Shown piece after piece: positions 53,798 through 61,831 of a stretch of DNA of 64,000 nt; position 1 is the stretch's first letter; every line of letters starts with the position of its first letter. Under the pieces are notes generated by a model. The model was not told where the DNA came from, did no database searches, and was given only the letters and a program-made list of their open reading frames with translations. This DNA is from DATCJA01 sp963814955 (GTDB lineage Bacteria; Acidobacteriota; Vicinamibacteria; Vicinamibacterales; UBA2999): the NCBI GenBank assembly GCA_963814955.1, contig CAWFEX010000004.1, positions 744,001 to 808,000 on the forward strand. The letters are read 5' to 3'. A program made the translations under genes and the position numbers.

Positions 53798-54469
53798 TTA
53801 CGGAACGACGATGATGTCGCCAGGCTGTACGGTGAAGTTGTCCTGTTCCGTGCCTTCGGCGATCCTTCGGTAGTTGAACGGGATTCGCGTCGTCGCTTTA
53901 CCGTTCTGGCGCAGCACGACGATGCGGCCCCTGTCGGCAAAGTCGGTGAGACCTTGCGCGCGGGCGATCAGGTCGAGCACGGTGGCGCTGCTGTTCACCT
54001 CGTAGTGGCCGGGCATGCGGACGGCGCCCAGAACGGCCACCTTCACGCTGTGCACCTCGCGGACGATCACCGAGACCTCCGGCGAGGGCACGAACTCCGA
54101 GAGCCGCTGCGTGATCTGCTGCCGCAGTTCGACGGGCGTGAGGCCGGCGGCGCGGATGTCGTTGACCAGGGGAAGGGAAATCATGCCGTCCGGACGCACA
54201 GGGACCACACGGCTCAGTTCGGCGTTCTTCCAGACCTGGACGTCGAGGACGTCTTCAGGGCCGATGCGGAAGGTGTCGGCGCGTTCGATGATCGCCGACG
54301 CCGGGGCCGCGGCCGGAGCGCTGTCGGGCCGCGCAGGCTCCTGTGGCGCGCTGGTCGTGGTGGTGGAAGGCTCCTGCGCAGCCGCGGCCGGATTCGCCGA
54401 CGAGAGTGGCGCTGCGCACGCGGCAGCCAGAAGGCAGCCGCAAAGAAACACCAACGGTCTCACGGTCAT
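53798..54469 (-). CDS. Polysaccharide export protein (Wza-like, SLBB domain)
   Basis: A 223-residue periplasmic/outer-membrane export component. It has a signal peptide with a possible lipobox Cys (LLAAACAAP). After a Pro/Ala-rich linker, the polysaccharide export domain reads FRIGPEDVLDVQVWKNAELSRVVPVRPDGMISLPLVNDIRAAGLTP, then an SLBB repeat (VAVLGAVRMPGHYEVNSSATVLDLIARAQGL). It ends with a GDIIVVP tail typical of the family. The ATG at 54469 follows gggagtg. It overlaps the barrel gene by four bases. Confidence 0.93.
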   Translation of the reverse strand: MTVRPLVFLCGCLLAAACAAPLSSANPAAAAQEPSTTTTSAPQEPARPDSAPAAAPASAIIERADTFRIGPEDVLDVQVWKNAELSRVVPVRPDGMISLPLVNDIRAAGLTPVELRQQITQRLSEFVPSPEVSVIVREVHSVKVAVLGAVRMPGHYEVNSSATVLDLIARAQGLTDFADRGRIVVLRQNGKATTRIPFNYRRIAEGTEQDNFTVQPGDIIVVP

Positions 54470-55692
54470 CGTGTCACTCCCTTCGCGCGAGCCGCCTCGT
54501 CTGGCGGCAGGATCGAGCGCCTGTAGCGCGGCGCAATGGTTACGCTGACGCGAAACACATGCCGGAGCACGCGCTCGTCGAAGAGCACCCGCTCGCCGTC
54601 GATGAAAACGGGGTTGCGGATGCTGCCGTCCTGGTAGTCGGCGTCGTATGACGCGGCGATGCTGTAGATGCCACCGGGGCTCCACGATCCCGTCAGCGTC
54701 CCGCGGTACACCCTGGTGGTCCGGTCGTCGAGTGTGGAGATGTCGGACGCGCCGAGCACGGTGGCCACCTCGAAGCGCTGTCTGATTGGCCAGCTCATAC
54801 GACTGGTGGCGCTGTCGATACCGACCGGGCCGACGACGCCGAGCACAATCGTTTCGCCGTGCCAGTAGTCCACAGCCAGCCGTGATCTTGGCGTCGCACG
54901 GGTGAAATTGCCGCTCGCCTCGTAGTCGGTGCCGCGGCGTGCCCTCACTTTTGGCCCGGCGGACAACGTCACGCTCGTTCCCGGCGAGAGTACCCGGTCC
55001 ATCCCGAGAAGCACCGCGTGCGACTGGTAGTCGGACACGGCGTCAACGTGGTCGACGAACAAGCGGCCGATGTAGCTGGTGGTGAACGTGGTGCGGCTCG
55101 TCACGTCGCGCGACCAGCCCAGGCGGCCGACGTGCATCGTCCCGCGCTCGCCGGCAATGAGGTGTTCGGTGATCCAGTCGTAGCCGCTGGTCATCACCGT
55201 CCGCGGCCCGAGCCGCCATGCGAGCGTCGGCATCAGCTCCAGACGCTCGGCGTTTTGCCTGTCTCCCAGGACACCGGTGTCCAGAGCGAGCTCTCCAGGC
55301 GTGTTGGTGCGGTCGTATTGAGTAGTGAGACCCAGCGTGACGAACGGCGTCGTGCGGAACCGCATCTCGCCGAGCGCGTGCCGCCGGGCGTCGAGCGTGG
55401 ACAGCGTCGAGAAGTTCGAACGCTGCATGTCGAAAGAATAGAGGCCCAGCATCAGGACGGTGGGTGATTCCCAGCTGCCTTCGAAGCTGGGACGGAGCTG
55501 CATCATCTGGCCAGCGCTGCCGTCGGCGCGGGCAAAAATGTTGTCGTCGTACACGGTGAACAGCGAGACCGAGGGGATGAATTCCATCTGCGCCTGCGCG
55601 TGCGCCGGCGCAGCGAGAACGAGCTGCGCGGCAAGTGCTGCAGACCAGAGAGCGACTGAGACACCCACCCTGAAGTTGAAGCTCACTGACAT
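54466..55692 (-). CDS. Outer-membrane beta-barrel protein of the exopolysaccharide locus
   Basis: A 408-residue protein with a signal peptide (ALAAQLVLAAPAHAQ). It starts its mature part QMEFIPSVSLFTVYDDNIF and contains many alternating beta-strands (LGLTTQYDRTN, TFTTSYIGRLF, YSIAASYDADYQDGS) ending in RVSVTIAPRYR. This is the pattern of outer-membrane proteins found next to the export gene in exosortase-type loci. Likely role: an outer-membrane channel or docking protein. Confidence 0.8.
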   Translation of the reverse strand: MSVSFNFRVGVSVALWSAALAAQLVLAAPAHAQAQMEFIPSVSLFTVYDDNIFARADGSAGQMMQLRPSFEGSWESPTVLMLGLYSFDMQRSNFSTLSTLDARRHALGEMRFRTTPFVTLGLTTQYDRTNTPGELALDTGVLGDRQNAERLELMPTLAWRLGPRTVMTSGYDWITEHLIAGERGTMHVGRLGWSRDVTSRTTFTTSYIGRLFVDHVDAVSDYQSHAVLLGMDRVLSPGTSVTLSAGPKVRARRGTDYEASGNFTRATPRSRLAVDYWHGETIVLGVVGPVGIDSATSRMSWPIRQRFEVATVLGASDISTLDDRTTRVYRGTLTGSWSPGGIYSIAASYDADYQDGSIRNPVFIDGERVLFDERVLRHVFRVSVTIAPRYRRSILPPDEAARAKGVTR

Positions 55693-56219
55693 CGCTCCAC
55701 GTCGTCGCTGTCGACTTCGAGTGCCACGCTTCGGCCGAGCAGGTCGATGGTGACAACGAGAGAACCTTTCTGCTGGCTGTTTCTGACGAAGATGCCTTCG
55801 ACGCCGGTGAGAGACCCCTCGACCACGCGTACGCGGTCGCCATGGCGCAAGAGTGGGTGCGGTAACACGGAGACGCCGGACTGAACGATTCGCTGAATGG
55901 CATCGATGTCGGCGTCGGGAATGGGCGTCAGCCGCATCCAGCCGTCCTCCAGGACTCGCACGATGCCGCGCACGCTCAGCATTTCCACGTACCGGTTCTT
56001 GGTCATTTCGTCGCGAACGAAGAGATAGCCCGGAAACATCGGTCCCGGCTTGCAGCGGCCACGCCGCGCCTGACCTGAGCCGTTTGGAGCGGCGCTCACG
56101 GAGCCGGATTGCACTTCAGGGAGAAACGGCGAGAAGCCCTTCGCTGAAAGCTGGTCGGCGACCAGACGCTCGCAGTGACTGCGTGTCCAGATCGCGTACC
56201 ACGATTCGGTATTCAGCAA
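55683..56219 (-). CDS. NusG-like (UpxY/LoaP/RfaH-type) transcription antiterminator
   Basis: A 178-residue NusG paralogue. The NGN domain reads WYAIWTRSHCERLVADQLSAKGFSPFLP, PMFPGYLFVRDEMT and VRGIVRVLEDGWMRL. A KOW motif in the C-terminal half reads LLRHGDRVRVVEGSLTGVEGIFVRNSQQKGSLVVTIDLLGRSVALEV. Its place as the first gene of a long operon fits specialised NusG proteins, which prevent termination within such operons. The start used is a TTG with aaggggg 8 bases before; a weak start is unusual for such a regulator. It overlaps the barrel gene by ten bases. Confidence 0.9.
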   Translation of the reverse strand: MLNTESWYAIWTRSHCERLVADQLSAKGFSPFLPEVQSGSVSAAPNGSGQARRGRCKPGPMFPGYLFVRDEMTKNRYVEMLSVRGIVRVLEDGWMRLTPIPDADIDAIQRIVQSGVSVLPHPLLRHGDRVRVVEGSLTGVEGIFVRNSQQKGSLVVTIDLLGRSVALEVDSDDVERCQ

Positions 56220-56637
56220 GGCTTCGCCCCCTTCCGTGCGCGATCAGTTTTCACGCACGTCGACTCGTCACGCTGCCGTTTGCCCGGATGACCCGAACTG
56301 GAACACCCTTGGAAACGGCTCAACTTCCGTCGCCGCTGAAGTGCAATAACCGTTCACATGTGGCACGGCGCCTGAGCACTGAGTGGAAATGTTGGCGAAA
56401 CGGCGCGATTTCGCTGGTATTGCGCACTCATGCGGACTTGGCATGAATGTTAAGGAGGCCATTGGTGTTCCACGCGGTTCCGAAAAGTTCTGACCGCGGA
56501 ACGCGCGGGTCCACGTGCGAGTCCGGCTGAAAGTCCGCCTAAAGCCGGACAAGACGTGCGATCACTAGTCCGGCTAAAGCCGGACACTACGTACGGTCAA
56601 AGAGGCACGGTCGAAAGAGGCACGGTCAAAGAACGCG
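56220..56637. other. 418-base leader region of the exopolysaccharide operon with family A repeats
   Basis: No gene was found. The part next to the NusG-like gene (56220-56460) contains no clear sigma54 pair, though aTTGCAc (reverse of gtgcaat, about 56339-56344) and TGGCAC (56360-56365) half-sites occur. The distal part holds palindromes at 56518-56551 and 56567-56590 and two gaggcacggtcaaag copies (about 56600-56630). It is a candidate 5' leader for antitermination. Confidence 0.55.
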
Positions 56638-56665
56638 CTAACGTCCCGCTTGTAGCCGGACCGTA
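56518..56665. repeat. Family A palindromes and GAGGCACGGTC direct repeats
   Basis: The block reads gtccggctgaaagtccgcctaaagccggac, then agtccggctaaagccggacactacg, then two gaggcacggtc(g/a)aaag units, then a degenerate copy (ccgcttgtagccggaccgtag). The last copy supplies the C-terminal VRLQAGR and lies next to the stop of the FemAB gene. Confidence 0.8.
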
Positions 56666-57737
56666 GAGACGCGCTGCCACATCGGTTGGAGCCCAAAGTG
56701 TACGAGACGTGCGGCAATGGCAAGGGGGCGCGAGGAAAACAGAAAGATGCGTTTCTGGGGCACGAACCGCGTGGCCCAGTGGCGCTTGTAGTCGTGAGCG
56801 CCGTGGGACACCACGGTGTGGACACCCGATGCGGCCAGGCGCTTCAAGGTTTGCTGCATCAGATGTATGCCGGGTCCCAGGCTCGCGAACGACTCGTCGT
56901 ATGCCAGCGTGACGTCGTAGAAGCATCCCCGCTCGATGACGCCGATGATGTATGCGGCATCGCGTCCACCGATCGAGAGAATCGGCAGGCTCAGCATTCC
57001 CCGTGCGGCAAAGCGGTGTGCCAGCTCGGTCAGGAAGGCTCGATGATGGTCCGCAAGCCGTGCGCCCCCGAGCTTGTAGCTGGCCTCGTTGATCGCAATC
57101 ATCCTGCGAATACGGGCGTCGAGGCCCTGGGCCGCCTCCACCGGCTCGGCGCCGTCGACGGCCGATCCGTGGGCCTCGATCTTGCGCGCCCGGTGGCTGA
57201 CCTTGCGTCGCACGTTGCCGTCGAGGCTCGTCCAGGTACCTGTTCATATCCGCGGCTCACATCGACGAGCGCGAACGCGTGGTCTTCGAGCCCGATGGAG
57301 AGCCGCTGGTCGGCGGCCTCCTGGATGGCCCGTAATTCGGGGGAGTCGGGTTCGAATCCATTGAGACAGATCACATCGAACCTGGCGCGCGTCGTAAGAG
57401 AGTCGAGCAGCGCGCGCACGACGTCGGCGCGATTGTCGCGAACGAGGAATTCTCCGGCAATCGAGTCGTTGGGCGCGAAATCGATGCGCGTTACGGGAAT
57501 CCGTCCCACACGGCCGCGGCGAATCGTCAGCGGCGCAATGCCCAGAAGCTCGGTGCCGTTCCATGCGAGACCGATTAGCGGGGTCCCTCCGTAGGCGCCT
57601 GCGTAATGGCGATACCACGTGGCGAGGAAGTCGAACGTAGATACGTGCGTGCGCCGCTCGACCCCTGTCTCGAGGTCGCGCCATGCGCCCTCGACCAGCT
57701 CGAGATCGAGCGGATCGGAAAGCCATTCGATTTTCAT
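56638..57737 (-). CDS. FemAB-like GNAT acyltransferase (two frameshifts near 57226-57239)
   Basis: About 366 residues when joined. The first half reads THVSTFDFLATWYRHYAGAYGG and NGTELLGIAPLTIRRGRVGRIPVTRIDFAPND. At CAGGTACC (57235-57240) and again ten bases on, single extra bases shift the frame twice; the joined sequence would be GYEQYLDSLDGNVRRKVSHRARKIEAHG. The second half reads LSIGGRDAAYIIGVIERGCFYDVTLAYDESFASLGPGIHLMQQTLKRLAASGVHTVV. Its last residues come from a repeat. It follows the sigma54 regulator gene after three bases and is probably transcribed with it. Confidence 0.83.
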
Positions 57738-57740
57738 TTG

Positions 57741-59231
57741 TTACGAGGCCTTATCGAGGCCGTTTTCCTTGATCTTGTAGAGCAGCGCCTTATAGCTGAT
57801 CCCAAGGTGTTCGGCCGCTTCCTTACGATTCCACCGCGTCCGGGTCAGCATCTGGAGAATCAGGGCGCGTTCGGCCTCACGCGCCGCGGCGCGCGCAATT
57901 TCCTTGAGCGACACGCTGCCGGCGGGAACTGCGAGTGCCGAGCCGGTCGTGATTCCGGAAACGTCAGCAGGAACGAAATTGACGACCGTCGCCGGCGCAA
58001 CAGGTGACACCGTCGCGGTACGCGGAACGTGGAAAACCTTCGCGACAGGCGAGGACGAGGCCTTACGCAGCTCGGCAAGAATCGGCGCTTCGCTTCCGAG
58101 CACGACCATCCGCTTGATCATGTTCTCGAGCTGCCGGATGTTGCCGGGCCATTCATACTCGATGAACTCGCGCGATAGCTCGCCGCTGATGCCGTTGACC
58201 GGCTTGTTGTATTGCACGGCGCACTTCTTCAGGAAGTGGTCGGCGAGGAACGGAATCTCCTCGCGCCGTTCGCGCAGAGGCGGCAGCGAGATCGTTACCA
58301 CGTTCAGACGGAAGTACAGATCCTCCCTGAACGTGCCCTCGGCGACGGCGGTCTCGAGATCGCGGTTGGTCGCCGTGATCACGCGGACATCCACCTGGAC
58401 ATCGTATTTGCCGCCCAAGCGGGAGAATTCACCGTCTTGGAGAACCTGCAACAGCTTTGCCTGCAGCGGTCCTCTCATGTCGCCAATCTCGTCGAGGAAC
58501 ATCGTGCCGTGGTTCGCGAACTCGAACTTTCCCGGTTTCTGCTGAATCGCGCCGGTGAAGGCCCCCCTTTCAAATCCGAAGAGCTCCGACTCGAGCAACT
58601 CGGTCGGCAGGGCGGCGCAGTTGACTTTTACCATCGGCCGGTCGCGCCTCAGCGAGCGTTCGTGCAGGGCGCGGGCGACGAGTTCCTTCCCGGTGCCGCT
58701 TTCTCCACGAATGAGCACCGTCACGTCCGTGTCCGAGACGCGCTCGATCACGTTGCTCACTTCCGTCATGGAGTCGGTCGTGCCGAACAACATCGTGTAC
58801 CGCGAGTGCTTCAGCTGCTCGCGCAGGGTCTCCACCTCCCTGGCGAGCTGCCGCTGTCTGAGTGCGCTCACGAGCAGCATCTCCAGCTCGTGATCCTCGA
58901 ATGGCTTGCAGACATAGTCGGACGCACCGAGCTTCATCGCCTGCACGACGGTTCTGGTATGCCCCTGGCCCGAGATCACAATCACGGGGACATCCCTGTC
59001 GATCCTCTTGAACGCGGCCAGCGCACCGAGGCCGTCCATGTTCCCTGGAATCACAATGTCCAGCAGCACGGCATCGGGACGATCGGCGCGGAATCGGCGG
59101 AGTGCGTCGTCGGCGCTCGTGACGCTGAATGCGTCGTAGCCACGCCCGACGAGAAACGAATGAAGAACCCCGCAGAGCGTGAGGTCGTCGTCAACGACCA
59201 GGATCTGCGGCTTCTCTTCCATTGGTCCCAT
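57741..59231 (-). CDS. Sigma54-dependent response regulator (PrsR/NtrC type)
   Basis: A 496-residue activator. The receiver (1-120) reads ILVVDDDLTLCGVLHSFL, and the phosphoacceptor Asp is in AVLLDIVIPG. The AAA+ core (about 150-375) has the Walker A GESGTGKELVARAL, the sigma54-contact motif GAFTGA, Walker B GTMFLDEIGDM and arginine fingers in REDLYFRLN. A linker leads to a Fis-type helix-turn-helix (WNRKEAAEHLGISYKALLYKIKE). Homologues (PrsR) activate exopolysaccharide loci. The ATG at 59231 follows aaaggac. A good sigma54 promoter lies at 59292-59308, suggesting autoregulation. The neighbouring FemAB gene is coupled. Confidence 0.95.
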   Translation of the reverse strand: MGPMEEKPQILVVDDDLTLCGVLHSFLVGRGYDAFSVTSADDALRRFRADRPDAVLLDIVIPGNMDGLGALAAFKRIDRDVPVIVISGQGHTRTVVQAMKLGASDYVCKPFEDHELEMLLVSALRQRQLAREVETLREQLKHSRYTMLFGTTDSMTEVSNVIERVSDTDVTVLIRGESGTGKELVARALHERSLRRDRPMVKVNCAALPTELLESELFGFERGAFTGAIQQKPGKFEFANHGTMFLDEIGDMRGPLQAKLLQVLQDGEFSRLGGKYDVQVDVRVITATNRDLETAVAEGTFREDLYFRLNVVTISLPPLRERREEIPFLADHFLKKCAVQYNKPVNGISGELSREFIEYEWPGNIRQLENMIKRMVVLGSEAPILAELRKASSSPVAKVFHVPRTATVSPVAPATVVNFVPADVSGITTGSALAVPAGSVSLKEIARAAAREAERALILQMLTRTRWNRKEAAEHLGISYKALLYKIKENGLDKAS

Positions 59232-59291
59232 CGCTCGAAGTCCTTTCAGCCGCCGGACAGCTCAGCCCAGGCCACCGAATCAGACTTTTCG

Positions 59292-59308
59292 AGCAATCAA
59301 AGTGCCAC
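59292..59308 (-). promoter_or_regulatory. Sigma54 (-24/-12) promoter, leftward
   Basis: On the minus strand gTGGCACtttgaTTGCt is a full match to TGGCAC-N5-TTGCW, with the GG (59305-59306) and GC (59293-59294) ten bases apart. The expected start is near 59281, about 50 bases before the ATG of the activator gene at 59231. It lies in the 176-base gap after the second activator gene. Confidence 0.8.
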
Positions 59309-59368
59309 GGAGGAAATTCGTTGGAAGAGATCGGAATTTCCGGAAATTCTGGCAGACGGAGGGTACGA

Positions 59369-59393
59369 GTGTCCGGCTAAAGCCGGACACTAC
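59369..59393. repeat. Family A palindrome between the activator genes
   Basis: gtgtccggctaaagccggacac is a perfect inverted repeat followed by tacggttatgaaacg. It sits between the stop of the upstream activator gene (59408) and the sigma54 promoter at 59292. It may end transcription of the activator gene. Confidence 0.85.
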
Positions 59394-59407
59394 GGTTATG
59401 AAACGTT

Positions 59408-60979
59408 CTAGGTGCGTTCGAGGCCGGTTTCCTTGATTTTGTTGAGCAGGGTCTTATAGCTGACGCCGAGGAGCTGCGCGGCCTTCCGCCGGTTCCAGTG
59501 GACCTGCTTCAACGTGTCCGCGATGATGATGCGCTCGGCGTTGAGGGCCGCCTCGCGGGCGACATCGACGAGTCGCCGGCCCTCCGTGCGGCCTGTGCCT
59601 TCATCTTCGTCTTCTTCCTCGTCTTCGTCCCCGTCAGGGTCCGGTGGAATGGCAGCCGGGGGCGACTGGAACGGCGGCGGCGCCAGATGCTCCTGGCCGG
59701 TTGGGGCCCCGGGGCCGGTAGGCGTCATGCTGACCGGGCCCGACAGCCTCGGCTTGGTGAGCTCCCGGAGAACCAGCTGCTCGTCCTGCAGGATGACGAA
59801 GCGCTTGATCATGTTTTCGAGCTCTCGAATGTTTCCCGGCCAGTCATACTCCTGGAACCGGCGTCGCAATTCATCCGAAATGGTTTTGATCGGGCGGTTG
59901 TAGCGTTGTGTGTACTTGGTGATGAAGAAATCGGTCAGCTGCAAGATTTCGTCGCGGCGCTCGCGCAGCGGCGGCACCACCGCTTCGATCACCTTCAAAC
60001 GGTAATACAGGTCCTCGCGGAACTGACCGCGGAGCATCATGGCCTCGAGATCGCGGTTCGTGGCGGTGACCACCCGGACATCCACTTCGATCTTCTTGTT
60101 GCTGCCAAGCTTCGTGAACTCGGCGTCCTGCAGCACGTGGAGCAGCTTGGCCTGAAGCGGCGGCTTCATCTCGCCGATTTCGTCCAGGAAAATCGTTCCG
60201 AAGTGCGCCTGCTCGAACTTGCCGATGCGCGTCGTCGCCGCGCCGGTGAACGCGCCTTTCTCGTGTCCGAACAGCTCGCTTTCAAGAAGTTCGGCCGGCA
60301 GCGCCGCGCAGTTCACCTTGACGAACGGTTTGTTCTTCCGGGTCGATCGTTGATGAATGGCCCGCGCGACGAGCTCCTTGCCGACGCCGCTTTCACCCCG
60401 GATCAGGACGGTGACGTCGCTGTCGGACACCTGCTCAATGATGTGCGCCACCTGACGCATGTCGGGGCTGTCGCCCCAGGCGAGAAATGCCTGGTCCTGA
60501 TCGTCGTTGAGCTGACGCCGCAGCGTGGTCAGCTCGTCGACGAGCCGGCTGCGCTCGATCGCCTGCTTGATTGCCGAATCCAGGGCGATCTCACCAAGAC
60601 CTTCCGGGTCGCCGGGCTTCACCACGTAATCGGCCGCCCCGAGTCGCACCGCCTCGACGATGATGGGCGCCTGCTCGCGTCCGGAGAGCATGATGACCTG
60701 CACTTCGGGTCGTGCCGCCTTCAGTGCCTTCAGCGTCTGCAAGCCGTCCATGCCAGGCATGGCGACGTCGAGAAGCACGATGTCGGGCGGCTCTCCCTGT
60801 TTGGTCGCCGCAATGATCTCGTCGCCGCGGGAATACGCCCTCGCCTCATAGCCGCGAAGCGCCAGGAACGTGCGGAGATAACCCGCGAATCCGGAATCGT
60901 CGTCGACGACGGCAATCGACGGCCGTCGATCGTCGGCGGCGGGTGGAGAATCGCTGCTCGCGCGAGCCACTGTTGCCAT
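59408..60979 (-). CDS. Sigma54-dependent response regulator (second copy)
   Basis: 523 residues, same design as 57741: a receiver (SIAVVDDDSGFAGYLRTFLALRG, phosphoacceptor in PDIVLLDVAMPGMDG), an AAA+ domain (GESGVGKELVARAI, EKGAFTGAA, GTIFLDEIGEM, REDLYYRLK) and a Fis-type helix-turn-helix (WNRRKAAQLLGVSYKTLLNKIKE). Between them is a long linker that is Pro-rich and then strongly acidic (PDPDGDEDEEEDEDEG). The gene follows the histidine kinase by 32 bases, so kinase and regulator are likely partners. It may control the exopolysaccharide genes jointly with the other copy. Confidence 0.94.
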   Translation of the reverse strand: MATVARASSDSPPAADDRRPSIAVVDDDSGFAGYLRTFLALRGYEARAYSRGDEIIAATKQGEPPDIVLLDVAMPGMDGLQTLKALKAARPEVQVIMLSGREQAPIIVEAVRLGAADYVVKPGDPEGLGEIALDSAIKQAIERSRLVDELTTLRRQLNDDQDQAFLAWGDSPDMRQVAHIIEQVSDSDVTVLIRGESGVGKELVARAIHQRSTRKNKPFVKVNCAALPAELLESELFGHEKGAFTGAATTRIGKFEQAHFGTIFLDEIGEMKPPLQAKLLHVLQDAEFTKLGSNKKIEVDVRVVTATNRDLEAMMLRGQFREDLYYRLKVIEAVVPPLRERRDEILQLTDFFITKYTQRYNRPIKTISDELRRRFQEYDWPGNIRELENMIKRFVILQDEQLVLRELTKPRLSGPVSMTPTGPGAPTGQEHLAPPPFQSPPAAIPPDPDGDEDEEEDEDEGTGRTEGRRLVDVAREAALNAERIIIADTLKQVHWNRRKAAQLLGVSYKTLLNKIKETGLERT

Positions 60980-61011
60980 GAGTTTCCCTTAATCGTGGTT
61001 AGAAGGCTACG

Positions 61012-61704
61012 TCATTGGTGCGCGGGGAGTCGCAGTGCGGAACCAGCGCGCGGACGCGGCGACGGCGCCGACCATACAGCCCCGCCGTGCGCCTCGATCA
61101 CTCGTCGTCCCACCGGGAGCGCGAGGCCGAGACCACCTCGCCATTCATCGAACGGCGGTGGCGGCGTGGCGTCCACGCCCTCGAGCAGCGACGGTGTTAT
61201 CGATTCGTCGCCGATCGTCACGACCGTCCATCTGTTGCTGGTGTTTGGCCGTGTCGAGCACTCCACGATAATCACGCCCGGTTCTCCTCGCTCACGGACT
61301 GCGGCATGCATCAACGCCTTGAGCGCCGTCCCCAGGCGCGTTCGATCGCCAGCTACCATCATTGATTTCGTCGCGCGGACATCGAGACGGATTCCCCGGT
61401 CCTCGCCCTCATGCATATTGCTGGCCAGCTCCGCCGCAAGTGCCGCGAGATCGAAGGTCGCACCTGGCACGCTTAACTCGCCCGCCTCGAGTTTGCCGAG
61501 TTCACTCATTTCGGAAATCAGCGCACCGATGCGCGCGCAGGAACGATCGGCTTCTTCCAGCATGTGGCGCTGCTTGTCGGTGAGCGGACCGGCCTGTTCT
61601 CTCAATAACATGCGGAGGTAGCCCGACGCCACGGTAATAGGTGTCCGCAGTTCGTGCACGGCCAGCGACAGCGCGCGCGGGAAAAGGCCGAGTTCAGAAG
61701 ACAT
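61012..61704 (-). CDS. Soluble histidine-kinase-like protein with degenerate ATPase domain
   Basis: About 230 residues without any sensor or membrane segment. The dimerisation helix carries the phosphoacceptor His in ALSLAVHELRTPITVASGYLRML. In the ATP-binding domain the N-box Asn is missing (ALKALMHAAVRER), the G1 box reads GDESITPS, and only the G2-like RGGLGLALPVGRRVIEAHGG is normal. It may act as a pseudo-kinase or a phosphotransfer partner. Encoded just before the activator at 59408. ATG at 61704 is used; a GTG lies 18 bases earlier. Confidence 0.82.
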   Translation of the reverse strand: MSSELGLFPRALSLAVHELRTPITVASGYLRMLLREQAGPLTDKQRHMLEEADRSCARIGALISEMSELGKLEAGELSVPGATFDLAALAAELASNMHEGEDRGIRLDVRATKSMMVAGDRTRLGTALKALMHAAVRERGEPGVIIVECSTRPNTSNRWTVVTIGDESITPSLLEGVDATPPPPFDEWRGGLGLALPVGRRVIEAHGGAVWSAPSPRPRAGSALRLPAHQ

Positions 61705-61831
61705 CCGCTGTGAGGCTATCACGGCGAAACCGTCCTAAAGCTCGGCATTTGCGCCAGCCGTTGGTACGCCAATTGAAACGTTGTCTCGCGCTGTCGTGAC
61801 GGCACGCGGGTTTGCGACGCATGGTTCGCAT

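Noticed and set aside
56212..56228. GG-N10-GC match overlapping the start of the NusG-like gene
   Set aside because: It would start transcription inside the coding sequence, and its -24 box (GGGCGA) is poor.
56339..56373. Possible sigma54 promoters in the operon leader (TTGCA and TGGCAC half-sites)
   Set aside because: On the minus strand the TTGCA lacks the GG at -24. On the plus strand TGGCAC lacks a TTGC at -12. Neither gives GG-N10-GC.
56465..56530. Short plus-strand ORF of about 21 codons after an aaggagg site in the operon leader
   Set aside because: Good ribosome site, but no homology, and the end lies within a repeat. It could be chance.
22241..59231. Exosortase or PEP-CTERM substrate in the exopolysaccharide locus
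   Set aside because: No multi-helix protein with exosortase Cys/Arg motifs and no C-terminal PEP motif plus helix was found on either strand.
59498..61621. 707-codon plus-strand frame opposite the second sigma54 regulator and kinase
   Set aside because: The minus strand encodes complete receiver, AAA+ and helix-turn-helix motifs there. The plus frame has no domain and is a codon-bias shadow.
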